Positions 39,495-52,200 of a stretch of 64,000 bases of DNA are shown here, piece by piece. The stretch comes from Formicarius rufipectus (taxonomy: Eukaryota > Chordata > Aves > Passeriformes > Formicariidae). Location: assembly GCA_013399695.1 (NCBI GenBank), contig VXAU01002301.1, positions 186,001 to 250,000 of the forward strand, written 5' to 3'. The notes beneath the pieces were generated by a model, which saw only the letters and a list, made by a program, of their open reading frames with translations, did no database searches and was not told where the DNA came from. Made by a program: the position numbers and the translations under genes. Within the stretch, counting starts at the first letter, position 1, and every line of letters begins with the position of its first letter.

Positions 39495-42400
39495 TTATTT
39501 TGGCCAGTGTTTCCTGACATGCTCCTTTAACTGTGGGATTGTGGACAGCTGTTGTTTACAACGATGGCATCTAAGGGGCAGTTTGAGAAGTTCAGAGACA
39601 TGATCTTTCACCATCACTTTTCCCTTGCTTCTTACCATCTCTATCACGTCTGGGGGAAAAAAAAAAAACAGAGATATTGAGGCCACATAGCATCATGAAA
39701 CACATGGCACTGCGAATCTCTGTACTGCTTTGCATGCATAGCATGTCATTGCTGCATTCTCATTTAAACCAGCCACAAAATTCATTGACTATTACCTAGC
39801 GCCACTCTCCAATATCTGATATCAAATAAAACTTTTCATTTACTACACCAAGATGTATGGCTTATAAATTTCTTTGGAAAAAAAGCCCAAAGCCAGAACC
39901 TGCAAGCAGGATTACATGTTATGAAATACCTTTTCTAGTATTACCTTGAGAGTTTAAGAAATAGTCAGTGGTAAAAGAGTTCCAGTGCTTTTTGGTTTTC
40001 AGGGCTGGAGAATCAAAATCCTGGCTGATTACATGCAAATGTAGCTGACTGAAAAAAAAAAAAAGTAGATAATGAGAGCAAAATGGTAACACTCCAAGTT
40101 CTTTTGCAATAGTATCAGTTGCAAACTGATGATTCAGCACAGTGCCAGCCTTGTGGGTTAGTCTTGACCCTCAGTCCTATGACACAAGAAACACACTCTT
40201 GTTCTAGAAGCATTCTCTCTTGCCAAGCATTTCACTCAAACAGTCAAGGTCACAATGCATATTCCATTGGCTTTTCACTACAGTCTACAGACTGCTAGTT
40301 TCCAACAATGTAGATAGTAGTTTTAATAAACCAAGGGTTTGAACTTTGTGGAGTAACTGAATGGGACTTGATCAGTGGCCAAAAGCTTCATTCAAGAACC
40401 AGAGAACAACTTAGGAGCACTGACTGCAATACCTGCAGGCATTTGGATGCTTTGGGATCTGGACATATTTGCACACAAAACTCCAGTCCTTGCTTGGTAT
40501 CAGGCAGGACCTAACAGGCCTAAGAGTCACTCTCTAATGCCACACTGGTGCCCTGGGGCAGGCATGCCCTAGCACTTGGCACTGCAGCACTGTGTCTTTC
40601 GCTAGGGCCCTCCACAGGCATCTCTCAGCCCCAGCTACAGGCCTCTGCCAGGGGAACCCAACAGGCATTTCCCACTGTGTAGTCTGTTGGCATCCATGCA
40701 GCAGTGTGCTGCAAAGGACTTGTACACCAAGCTGTTTGTAATGTTTAGGAGGATTAGCTCTTCCACAGCAATGCCAGATCACCTCACAGATTTAGCCCCA
40801 AATCTGCGTAACTGGAAGAACAGGGTCTCTATCTGACAACTCTTCAAGGCCTTACCTCATGCTGGGGATAGCATGGTAACCCAGTCTGAACTCCAGGCTC
40901 TCTCTGGCAGGGCACTGCTCAATCATTTTTTGCCCAACTGCATGCATGTGTTTCAGGAGTTCAAGATGGTCCCTGGTGACTGACTTCAGGCTTGAAATGG
41001 GGTCCCATGGCAAGATAAGCCAATGGTAACGTGCTTTGGGATATTTATCCTGGATAACTACAGTTTTTTCATCTTTGTAAACCTTGCAAAAAAAACAAAT
41101 AACTAGATTACTTTCTGACTGAAAGTTAAATACATTATTCTTGTAAGCACTGTATTTAGTAGATTTTGAGATGCTATCCAAGAACTTTTGCTGGAAGTAA
41201 GTTGCTCCAAGATAAGCTCCCTCCTCTGTAATATGCACCAGGCATCTGTGGAGGGGTGTTCCAGCATCTCTCTTCATACACTTTATTAAAGAAGAAAGCT
41301 GTCTATTCTTACATTTTATGCTTATATTTTGGGTCAAGAAAAGATTGTTTTGGTACGTGCTGTATGAAATTCCACTTGAGGGATGAGAATTAAGCTTCAT
41401 GTTTAATGAGTAAGCAAAAATGTTTGTGACTTTATCATTCCCTATGAACAGAAAATGCAGGCAATTATAGGACAATGGGCATCCAGTTCAAAACTTCAGA
41501 CTGGAGTTAAGAAAAAAAAAATCAAAAAATAGGGACTTTGTGATTAGTTATCAGCTAAATGAGCACCTGAGTCATCTGTTGGGCACAAAGAGTTATGGTG
41601 AATGGGGTGACATCCGGCTGGTGACTAGTAGGCTTCCAGGGGTTCCATCTTTGGCCTTGTGCTCTTCAGCATCTTCATACATTACTTGGGCACAGGACTT
41701 GAAGGAACACTAAGTAAGTTTGCAGATGACACTAAATTGGGAGGAGCTGTTGACTCTCTTGAAGGCAGAGCGGCCCTGCAGAGAGACCCTGACAAATTAG
41801 AGGACTCGGCAATCACCAACCGTGTGAAGTTCAACAAAAGGAAGTGCCGGACTCTGTACCTGGGATGGGGCAACTCTGGATGTACAGATTAGGAAGTAAG
41901 ATTATGGAATGCAATGCCGAAGAAAAGGGCCCTGGGGGTCCTGGTCGATGGCAAGTTGAATCTGAGTCAGCAGTGCCCCTGGCAGCCAGGAGGGACAACC
42001 CTGTCCTGGGGGACATCAGGCACAGCATCGCCAGCCAGGCGAGGGAGGGGATTGTCCCCCTCTGCTCTGCACTGGGGTGGCCTCACCTTGGATATTGCGG
42101 GCAGCTTTGGGCACAGCAATATAAGAAAAATGTTAAGCTGTCAGAGTGTCCAGAGGAGGACAATAAAGATGGTGAAGGGCGTTGAGGGGAAGTCGTATGA
42201 GGAGAGGCTGAGGGCACTTGATCTGTTTAGCCTGAAGAAGTTACAGCTTCCTCACAAGAGGAAGAGGAGAGGCAGGCACTGATCTCTTTTCTGGGAGAGA
42301 CAAGACTTGAGGAAATGGCTTGAAGTTGAGGCAGGAGAGGTTATGCTGGTTATTAGGAAAAGGATTTTTACCCAGAAAGTCACTGGACACTGGAACAGAT

Positions 42401-45400
42401 CCCCAAAGAAGTGGTCACAGCACCAAGGCTACTAGAGTTCAAGAAATGTTTGGACAATACTCCTAGGCACATGGTACGAGTCCTGGGAATGGACCTGCAC
42501 AGGGCCAGGAGTTGGACTTGTATGATCCTTGTGTGTCCCTTTCAACTCAGTATATTAAACAGTTCTATGATTCTAAATTACTTTCAGCCTTAGGGGCTGA
42601 ATTTATCACCTTAAGGTCCCAGTAAGGCTATGGGATTTTCAACCTTGAAGACCATCTGCACTCAAATGGATAAAGGTTAGGGCAATCACAATGAGTCAGA
42701 TGGCTGACTTTCAAAGGTCTTTTTCAACTAAAATTATTCACTGATTTCAGGAACCAAGTATCACAGATACCTATGATATCCATCGCCCTGAACACATCAA
42801 TCTTGCTGAGAACCAGAAAGGGGAAAACACATTTCCTGTGTTAGGATGGCCATGCAGCAGCCAGCCAGCCAAAATCCTAGCTCAGCAGTTCCAAGCTTCA
42901 GGCCAGACAGTGGAATATTCATGGACAGCCTTCTTCCTATTTAGGAGTTGAAGTAAAAGTCTATATATTTCTAAATATTTGCCATAACTTAAAAATGAAA
43001 GTAGGTTGTATAGATGGATAGGGAAGAACCTCTCAGGGTGCTCTCAGAATACAAGAAGGAGAATACACTGCAGCCACAAAAGACATTTGTCAGATTTTTA
43101 TGTCTTGAGTCTGACTTCCCCAAAACCAGGCAGCAGACAACAAAATAGAGAACTAAAGGGAAAACATTATACAGCTACAGGGAAGTCAAGAATGGAGGTG
43201 CATCTGGAGCATCTGCAAAAAGGCTAGAAGAAATTACCCAGGAAAATCCTGTGGGCACAAAGAAACCAGGTGCAGGAGGAGCCAGGGGTCAGATACTGTC
43301 CCCTGGCATGAAGGTGTCAGAATTAGTTTGCAGGAAACTGCACTATGCTTAGAAACAAGGCAGTGCTGACTACAGGAAAACTGGAACCTCCATGACTTGC
43401 TTCAAATTACAGCCCTGTTTTAATACGCTTATCTGAGGAAACAAAGAAACTGCACAGCTCACCTGCTCCTCCACCAACCTTTTGGAAATATGTTGGCCAA
43501 ATTTGACAGTAGAGAGAGCTCAAAGAAAATTAAGATAGTGACACTCTGCAATATGAGCAGAGATTCCCAAATTAATATTACTACAGAGAGAGATGCAAGT
43601 ACAATTCAGCCTTTTATGCAGCATTCCATTGGTTAACCAGATTGTTAAAGTAAACTACAGGAGGAAGAAAGCAAGCTCATTTGGCTTTGCTGGAACAGGA
43701 ACTACTGTAAAATACAAGTGTACAGCTCTCACCTGCATTTTTGGATCTTGCATAGAGCTCTTTAGACCCTGGCTCCAGTGTCCTAAATGTTCCTACAGAA
43801 GGAAAAAAAAAAGTTATAAGACAATTAAGCAGCTGATTATATAATTTAAAAGATTCTATTATTTGTTAGTATATAAGAGTAAAATGACAGCTGAACAATA
43901 GTTGAATTATTTCTATTTTATAAAATGCCAACACAACTGCTCCAAATGCCCCCAAAAAGCTACATTTGAAAACTTTTAACAAGCTACTGCGATGAAAAGT
44001 TAAATCTTTCAAATGTTGGAAATCTACCATCAGAGATCTCTAATTCTTTTTGAATTTAATAATCTGCATGCCCGTATCATGGCACAAGGCCCTCTGCTTT
44101 AGGGATCACAGAGGTTAGAGGAAGAAAAAAGATCTCTATTAATTGTCCTATCCCATACCACTCTGCACAGAACAAAGTAGTTGTTAGATGTACTGATTTT
44201 TTTTATATGGTGCAGTGGCTTGTAGAGAAAAGAAAAGCACAGGAAGATCAACCCAACACTAGCAACCCTCTTCACTTGGTTACTGAATGTCTAATAGGAG
44301 TGTTGGCAGAGAAACAGTGTGAATCGTCCTGTCTGCCTGCACATTCCACAACTTTGGCCCTAACATAACTCCCCCAAGTCCACAAATAAAGTAAGTGGTT
44401 AACCCACTGCAACCTGAATTTTTGCCCTGAGGGGTTTAATTTCCATGCTTTTCCCCCCAACAACTGCACTAGTTCCAAATGCAGTCTTTTATTTTCTCCA
44501 CATTCACAGAGCTAAAAACTCCCTTTTAAATGATTTTGGTTGGTTACATCCATTAATGTCAACATGGTTTTACAACAAGGAATGAACAAACCAAGAGACA
44601 AAAAACCACCCCCAATGCAATTAAAAACAAACAAACAAAAAAGTCTCAAGTTGTTCCATTCTTGTGCATTTGCTTTTAGACAACCACTCAAGAACCAGGA
44701 CAGTATCCTTTGGTGACTCCAGCTAAACTGAGTTCATGTGGACTGTCCTTCTAGAATAAACTGCAACAGAAACCAAAGACTAAATCCTCACTAGCTACAA
44801 GAAAGCCCACTCACACACATCCAACCCTCAGCTCAGGTTAGAATGGGTCCTAAGGAACTTTCTCGGGGCCTGGGTGATGTCAGGAGCATGGTCTTTGCAT
44901 CAGCACAGATCAGATCACGTGTTCTGTATACTCTGAGGATCTGTGTTCACCCAAGACACCTACTCCAGCAGTAAAGGAAAAGTAAACACCAAAGTCCTCA
45001 TGGAGGAGATAACCCCAGGACAACAGCACTATATAATCAGTACTAATACCAATACACTTGCCTTTCTGCTAGAGGTTCCTTCGTGTGGAGACACACTGGT
45101 ATTGCTTAGCTTGGGATTTGCAGAACTGCTTTGTGTATCCACTGCCTCCATCTTCATAGTTTTTCTGGGCACAAGCTCTGTATCATCACTCTCATGGGAG
45201 TCCTCATGTGGCACCTTGTGGGTTTCTGTTTTCTCTTCTGTTTCAGTGACAGTTTTCCCTGATTCTTCAGCAAATTGCACCATGTAGGGGTAAAGGTTAT
45301 TCACAATATGCAGAACTTGGCCTGGTTTCATTTTCACAACTTCATCCTTGCCAATATTCACAAGATCAACACTACTTGGGTTGACTCCTATCTTTGGTAG

Positions 45401-47908
45401 ACAGAAAAAGGAAAAAATAGCAAATGACATTTTAAGTGGAATTTCCAACTTTGATCCCGTTGTCCTGGAATATACCACTATCCTGGAAAGCAAATGCATT
45501 TTATATTCACTCTCTCCCTGCCCACATCAACCCACTGGAGAGGATCAGGGAAGTCCAGCACTGGGAACACCTGTCCATGGCCAGTGTTGCAATCACAGTT
45601 GTCAGCACACAACCTCAAGCATGGTGTCACAGGGAGCTGGCAGGTCTGCACAGCTGGCAACAGAGTTATATTATTTATGCCACACTTCCCACAGCAGCTA
45701 CTATTTCTGAGGAGTAGTGGTAGTTTTAACAAATTATTTTAGTCTAGTCACAGGCAGTGTGGGCAGCTTACAGTGACTACTTGATAGATGGATTTTGCCC
45801 CATTGTGAGGGTGACCTTAGGAAAATTAAGAGTCTATAGCAAAATGCTTTTGGTTTATGTTTATGCATGAAACAGGGTTGAGGAAACCAGGTCTCTCCTG
45901 TGACTATTAAACTCTGTCACAAAGTATTTCTTTAGTTTTGTCACTGAGGTGAGCCCTGCTTCACAAGATGGCACTGTACCTCTCCCTTGGTATTCACTGC
46001 AATGAAGCACATGCCTGAATCCAGCCCAGATCTCTTTAGTCTGCCAGTCTGCAGTTTCACTCAGATCAAGGACACTTCACATACCCTGGGCTAATAAACT
46101 ATCTGATCACTGGAACGGTGTGCTGCACACCTGTCATCTGGGAAACTACTCTTCAACAGCAGTTAAAAACACACTAGCACCCACACCAGGAAGTATTCCC
46201 AGCCTTGATATTCCAGTAAAACAATTTTCAAATTGTGGATGAGGTTGACTTCTGTAAAAAACTGGGAGATCTCTGCCAGAGTCACCAGAGACCAGTGGGG
46301 TCCCTGTGCTTACTGAGCTTTGGAAGCACTTTGTCAGAAGACATTACTTCTCAGAAGGCAGAACATGCTGACATGCTGTCCACACATGCAGATGCTGTCG
46401 GTGCAGACATACACCCCAGCACCTGAAACCACAGATTTTTCCCTTCATATTATCTCAGGGATATTGGGCCTCATAAATGTGAGGGCGTGGGCCTACATCC
46501 ATCCAGTAGGTAACATGGAAATGCCTTCAGTGCTGTCTCACATCCCATTCCTTCTGGGAAGTAATTGCACATTTGGCTCCTACCAGCCATGAAAACAAAA
46601 ACCTTCCAAAACCGTGTAGTTCCATGAACACAATTTTAACCTCAAATGAAGGGCTGCCTCAGCTTTAGATATTTTAGGCTCAGGAGACCAATAAACAAGT
46701 TTAGGGGAAGAACTCCAAAATCTTCCAAGTGTGGCACCTAAAAGAACTTACTGAGGATTCACAGCAGCATCCATGGATGCTGCATGCCTAGCTGTCTTTA
46801 GAGTGGAGCATATCTGGAAAGAATAGTGCAGTCTGTCACTGACGCGTACCAACAAAAAAGATCACTTCTGAGGACCATTTTCAGTGCTCTTAGTGAAAAA
46901 ACAGCTTAGGTCGTTCAGACGCAGTGATTAGTGATCAGAATCATCACTTGGAGCATTTGTGGACTTAAGTACAACAACTATCCCAGTAAGTAACCAAAAT
47001 ATTGTACATCCATGCACAAAAACCTACCTGCTTAACTGTGACATATCCCTTGTTATAATCTGCTTTTAACTGAACTGGAAAGAAAGAACAAAGTGTCACA
47101 AAACAATGTAGATTAAAAGAACTCTGCAGAACCACCCAGTGCAGAAAGCAGTCCTCTCTTTGAAGGTCTGCTTCCTTCTGAAGCCAACTGGCATGAACGT
47201 ATACAAAGAGTATTTCTGCCTCATCTCCTTCCAGGTGCACAGGTAAAACAGAACCAGCCCACACACTGAGCCATTCCATGATCAGAAAGATTATTTCAGA
47301 ATTAAGTGAAATGCGTGGAGGTCCCCTACACATTCTTACCACTTCTCTGTGACAATAAGGCATGGAGAAGGACTGTGTTCAGAGAGCCAAAAGATATGTC
47401 AGGAAAGATGTGCAGTATTTTATAGACCACAGGCATTTTCATATATTCTCCAAAAGCATGCTATTTTATGTACAGAATAACAAGTCATATTAAAAATTAG
47501 TTGGTGGAATACTAAGGAGAAATGCCAGTCATAAAGCAAGAGTGCAGGCAGTGGAACACAAATGTGGGCCTGGGAACTCATGTTGAAGTTCAGTGTTTTA
47601 GTTTACGAAGGTGAATATCCTGTCTCTGACTTTTTAGGACTCAGAAATCTCCCTAAGTGCTTACTGGAAAAGCTTGGTGACTCCAAGAACCAGAGAACAC
47701 TACGGACTATGCAAAGGAAGGAGTTAACTTCAGCTGCTGCTGCATGTGGAAAGGAGGATTTGGGCTAAGCCACCTTACCTTGCTGCCGTGAACACTTCTT
47801 ATCCATGATCCCAGTCTCTGGGCCCCGCCCAATTACCACTGCTTCCAAGTGTGGCAGTTTCACTCGCTGACTGCATTTCTCTTTCCCCACAAGCCAGCAC
47901 ACACGCAT
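39495..47908 (-). CDS. APTX: Aprataxin (APTX), 7 coding exons, complete
   Basis: Aprataxin is a nuclear hydrolase that removes AMP from abortive DNA-ligase intermediates at strand breaks. Coding exons in transcript order: 47908-47779, 47074-47028, 45391-45062, 43792-43733, 41082-40856, 40048-39945, 39649-39495; 1053 nt, 350 aa, phases consistent. FHA domain about 1-100 (MRVCWLVG, LEAVVIGRGPET, CSRQQVQLKADYNKGY, GQVLHIVN). Linker about 100-180. HIT domain about 185-290 (VYKDEKTVVI, YPKARYHWLILPW, GYHAIPSMSQLHLHVISQDF). C2H2 zinc finger C327, C330, H343, H347 (LRCHRCK, LKEHVRKHW). The middle triad His, the nucleophile, is H268; the first position is Gln266, not His. The donor after 45062 is GC. 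The start ATG lies 2-8 bases inside its exon, so a non-coding exon 1 must lie upstream near the CpG island. Confidence 0.95.
41590..42580 (+). mobile_element. CR1 LINE, plus orientation, in an APTX intron
   Basis: The segment starts in the end of the reverse transcriptase (TLSKFADDTKLGG from about 41708, holding the catalytic FADD motif) and continues through the conserved CR1 3' part (near 42000: ggacatcaggcacagcatcg; near 42150: gtccagaggaggacaataaag) to the terminus ctttcaactcagtat...gttctatgattcta at about 42577. It is antisense to APTX, between the HIT exon (40856-41082) and the 43733-43792 exon. Frames are broken. Confidence 0.85.
42600..43730. other. Unique intron sequence of APTX
   Basis: This is intron sequence between the CR1 and the next APTX exon; I see no repeat, RNA gene or further exon in it. 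Confidence 0.5.
45056..45391 (-). CDS. APTX: APTX third coding exon (end of FHA domain and linker) with GC donor
   Basis: The exon (45391-45062, 330 bases, residues 60-169) starts IGVNPSSVDL after an AG acceptor and ends TSSRK in phase 0. The intron begins gcaagt (45061-45056), again after AAG. The next exon starts EHLGHWSQGLK in phase 0, as in mammals. A downstream GT (gtattg) would add two residues but has a poor context. The last 70 residues are acidic and Ser/Thr-rich and poorly conserved with mammals. Confidence 0.85.
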
Positions 47909-48369
47909 CACTGAGCTACAGAGCAAAATAAACAGTGTGTTACCAACACACCACTTCCCTATGGGCCACTTTGCAGTGGAGCAGCATCCAGGAACTCTGC
48001 TGCCACCCCATCCATTAGCTGAGCCACTTCTGCTAACTGGGTTCATCTTTCTGAAATTCAAGACAAAGCACGACATTAACACTCACATAAACGAAGAGAA
48101 GATCCCTGTTGAAAGGGCAATCCTGTTTTCCTTCCTACGTTACCATACATTCTCAAAATCATTGATCACATACAGGAAAAATCAATTGGACTGACAGTTT
48201 CATCCGACAGAAAAGCCTACCTACAAAAAATTCAGTTTCCCACTGAATCAGAGTTGATCCAAGCGACTAAGCACCATAACAAAAAGAGCAGCAGAGAGAG
48301 AAAACGAGGGAGGATAGCTTCACCCAGTACCAGTGAGCACATGGATCACGCTATGAAACCCTGACACTG

Positions 48370-49285
48370 GACATCAAACACTCCGCGCCCTCCCCCCGCC
48401 CGATGCTCGGCGATAAGCCCTCATTCTCCCAACTTTGTGGCGAGCTCATGCGGGCGGAAAGCAAGCCCCCTGCCCCGAGCAGCCCCGACACTGTCACACG
48501 CCCCCATCCCCACGCCCTTCAGGCCCCTTGGCAACTGTAGGCCCTGTTCCCATGGCAACGGCGGGGCGCCCACCCCCGCACCTCACCGCGCGCGCCGCAG
48601 CCAATCAGCTGCCGCAGCGCCNNNNNNNNNNNNNNNNNNNNNNNNNNNNNNNNNNNNNNNNNNNNNNNNNNNNNNNNNNNNNNNNNNNNNNNNNNNNNNN
48701 NNNNNNNNNNNNNNNNNNNNNNNNNNNNNNNNNNNNNNNNNNNNNNNNNNNNNNNNNNNNNNNNNNNNNNNNNNNNNNNNNNNNNNNNNNNNNNNNNNNN
48801 NNNNNNNNNNNNNNNNNNNNNNNNNNNNNNNNNNNNNNNNNNNNNNNNNNNNNNNNNNNNNNNNNNNNNNNNNNNNNNNNNNNNNNNNNNNNNNNNNNNN
48901 NNNNNNNNNNNNNNNNNNNNNNNNNNNNNNNNNNNNNNNNNNNNNNNNNNNNNNNNNNNNNNNNNNNNNNNNNNNNNNNNNNNNNNNNNNNNNNNNNNNN
49001 NNNNNNNNNNNNNNNNNNNNNNNNNNNNNNNNNNNNNNNNNNNNNNNNNNNNNNNNNNNNNNNNNNNNNNNNNNNNNNNNNNNNNNNNNNNNNNNNNNNN
49101 NNNNNNNNNNNNNNNNNNNNNNNNNNNNNNNNNNNNNNNNNNNNNNNNNNNNNNNNNNNNNNNNNNNNNNNNNNNNNNNNNNNNNNNNNNNNNNNNNNNN
49201 NNNNNNNNNNNNNNNNNNNNNNNAGCGGGGAGGGGGTCCTGCCGGTGGGCCTGCAGGTGTCCGAGTGCCTCTGTTTCTCCCGCAG
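48370..49285. promoter_or_regulatory. Divergent CpG-island promoter between APTX and DNAJA1
   Basis: Both sides of the assembly gap are strongly GC- and CpG-rich (48385-48621 and 49224-49285), with a CCAATCAGC box at 48601-48609. APTX runs left and DNAJA1 runs right from here, as in human, so a shared bidirectional promoter is expected. Heat-shock elements that might control DNAJA1 and both transcription starts cannot be seen because of the gap. Confidence 0.65.
48622..49223. other. Assembly gap (602 N)
   Basis: The run of N covers the core promoter and the first coding exon of DNAJA1. Open frames spanning it are artefacts. The true length is unknown. Confidence 1.
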
Positions 49286-52200
49286 TTCAAACAGATCTCC
49301 CAAGCCTACGAGGTGTTGTCGGACCCGAAGAAGAGGGAGCTGTATGACAAAGGAGGCGAGCAGGCCATCAAGGAGGGCGGCTCCGGCGGCAGTTTCGGGT
49401 CACCCATGGATATATTCGATATGTTCTTTGGCGGCGGAGGGAGGATGCAGAGGGAGAGGCGAGGTAACATGCCGGCTCTCCCACTCTTTCTCAGCATGTT
49501 CACGGTGGTAGGCAGGATCAGACTCTCCCATGAGAATGCCCTTGATGTAAAAACTTGATGAGAATTAAAGCGAAGTTAGAGCTTTAAATCTCAATATCAG
49601 AGAAAACTGTTGTCCCTTATGCCCGAAACTACAGAAGAGAGGGTATTTGGTTGGTACGGTGGTAGTTTGGTCTCCTGTAGATCGTCCCCTGTTAATCACT
49701 AACCCGATGTTGTGTTTGGACAGCTTTTACTTGAGTATAAACCCAGGTGCCAATAGGCTGAATAGGAAACGGAAGGGTAACGTAGCTTAAAGTGATTTGT
49801 TAACCCTCCTACCATAAATGTAGTGCCTAAATGCGAATCTCGTGTTTAATTGCACTCAACTGTGTCTAAATACCAGAATCAAATTCAATCCGTGAAACCT
49901 TTTATCTTCCTGTACTGTTCAGTGGAAGTAAATTGAAGATGCAGTAAAACGTTGCTCAGAAGTTAAGCTCCAGATTAATCACACTAGGAAAAACTAAACT
50001 GGTTTTAAAGAAGTGATGGACCCCATCACCTCTTTGTGCAGATCCGGTGGCAAAGTGAAGAAAAAAAGGTTTGTATCAAAGTATTACAATGTTGTATCAA
50101 AGTCCTCTTAGTAAGCCAGAGCTCAGCATTCTTAACAAAAGAGCCTGCAGCAGCAGCTAAAGTTCTAAGGAATTACTGAGTGCAAAAATGTAATTGCTTG
50201 ATTCTGTTTTCAGAAAGCCCCCTGGTGACAGGAAAAAGTGCTGAAGCACAGATTCCAGATAGTGTCTCCCACTTTCTTGTAGGACACATTCAGTGACCTT
50301 GTTAAAACAAGAGTCCTTTATTATATAACTCAAATGTGTGAGGCTCAGTATCTTTTGTTTCTCTTACTGTTTTCACTTTCACAGAAAGTCCCTTCTGACG
50401 ACAAAGCCGTTAGAATTCTTACCTAATTTGAAATCAGATTGGAAAAGGCTACTGACTAATGCCAGAAAAATAAGACAAAACTATATTGAAACAAAACGTT
50501 AAAGGCCAAAGAGTTGGTTTATTGTGACTTGAGCATGGAGACATGGGAAGTTGGAGCCCAAGCTTTCAGACTTAAGTAGCCATTTTCTTTTACAGGTAAA
50601 AACGTGGTCCACCAGTTGTCAGTAAGTTTAGAAGATATGTACAATGGTGCGATGAGGAAACTTGCACTGCAGAAAAATGTTATCTGTGACAAATGTGAAG
50701 GTAACTGTGAAACTGAAACTAAACAAAAGTTGCTCCTGAAGTTGTTAGTTGTTTGGGTTTTTTTCTGGCAGTACATAACAGCCTATCTTCAAATTTCATT
50801 CTCAGGTCGTGGTGGTAAGAAAGGTGCAGTAGAATGCTGCCCTAATTGCAGGGGATCAGGCATGCAGATCAGAATTCACCAGATCGGGCCAGGAATGGTG
50901 CAACAAATCCAGTCTGTGTGCATGGAGTGTCAGGGGCATGGGGAGCGTATCAGCCCCAAGGACCGGTGTAAGAGCTGCAATGGCAGAAAAATTGTTAGAG
51001 AGAAGAAGATCCTAGAAGTTCACATTGACAAAGGTAAGGTATCTTACTAAGATAAGTATTGAACTTGGATATACTGACTGACTTTGCAGCACTAAAACAG
51101 AAGCACTAGAAAATCCATGGTGCTGATTAGGTGAGTAACACTGCTGCATGTACATACAGTAAAATCACCTGTTCCTGTCTTATTTTAAGTGGGAGACTTG
51201 TTTCTAGGGAAAGTCAACTACTTCTGTGTTCAGTTCTAAAACCTGTGCACACAACTAAGAGTCGATTCTGGAACCTGCATTATTGTAAGGGGTGAATTAT
51301 TTTTGAGCTCAGTCTCAACACAGTTCAGCATCAGGTAGCCTGATCAGTTCATGTTGCCTGTAGGGAAGCCCTGCAGACTCGGATCACTTCTGTTGTGTTT
51401 CAGTGTGAAGGGGAACCAGGTCTGCTATAGTAAGAGGGTACCGAGACAGTGCTGAGCCTGTCATGCTTGGAATTCTGTTAGCTACAGAACCCTGACAGTG
51501 CTGCTCAGCACACATACTCCTTCTTTGCCTGGAAAAATGCATCTCCACACACAAACTCTCACAGTGATGGGTGAACATGACAGTATTGAATAACAAATGC
51601 ACCTCTTGAGGAGTGTGCTCAAAAGCTGGTGGGTGAGGTGCCTGGAGTAGTGCAGTTTGTAAGACAGAGCAAGCTTACAAGCGCAGTCTTTCCAGTTATT
51701 ACCTGTGATTGGTCTCCATGTAAGCAAACCTTAAGCAATGCCTGCATCTGTTTTTAACAGAGAAAAATCCTTCAGTAACAGTAAATATGAGGACTAATAG
51801 GGACATATTACTGGCATTTTGGACAGGGAAATCTCTGAGAAGAGTTTCCTTTACCCTCTTTTTAGAAAAACAGACTGATCTAGCATGAGGAAGCTGGAAG
51901 TTTTGGTAGACTCTTGTGTGGGTGGCAGGAGTGTCTGACTTGAGGGTTGCAGTCCACTGGTAATGCTTCTTGTGCTTGGCAAGAGCAGAGATGATGTTTC
52001 ATAAGGAGATGTGGCACATATTTATGAAGTTGAAGAAGCTTATTGATCACTTTCTTTCAAAATGTAGCTTGTACGCAGTATTTCTGCCTTCTGTTTAATG
52101 TGTATAAGGAAAACTTCCTATAGAATTCCCCTTAAGGATTTTATCTTTGTGGCTGTTTTGACAGTGCTGTTAAACTGAGTGATATTGAGACATGACATTG

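Noticed and set aside
39155..39603. Plus-strand 148-codon frame rich in Phe, Leu and Val
   Set aside because: It is translated low-complexity T/G repeat plus the antisense of the last APTX exon.
41682..42282. Open frames of 60-122 codons inside the APTX intron
   Set aside because: They belong to a broken CR1 copy (FADDTKL motif, CR1 3' end), not to a host gene.
48435..49558. Long open frames of 232-373 codons across 48.4-49.5 kb
   Set aside because: They exist only because the run of N is translated as X; the real content is two GC-rich flanks and DNAJA1 exon 2.
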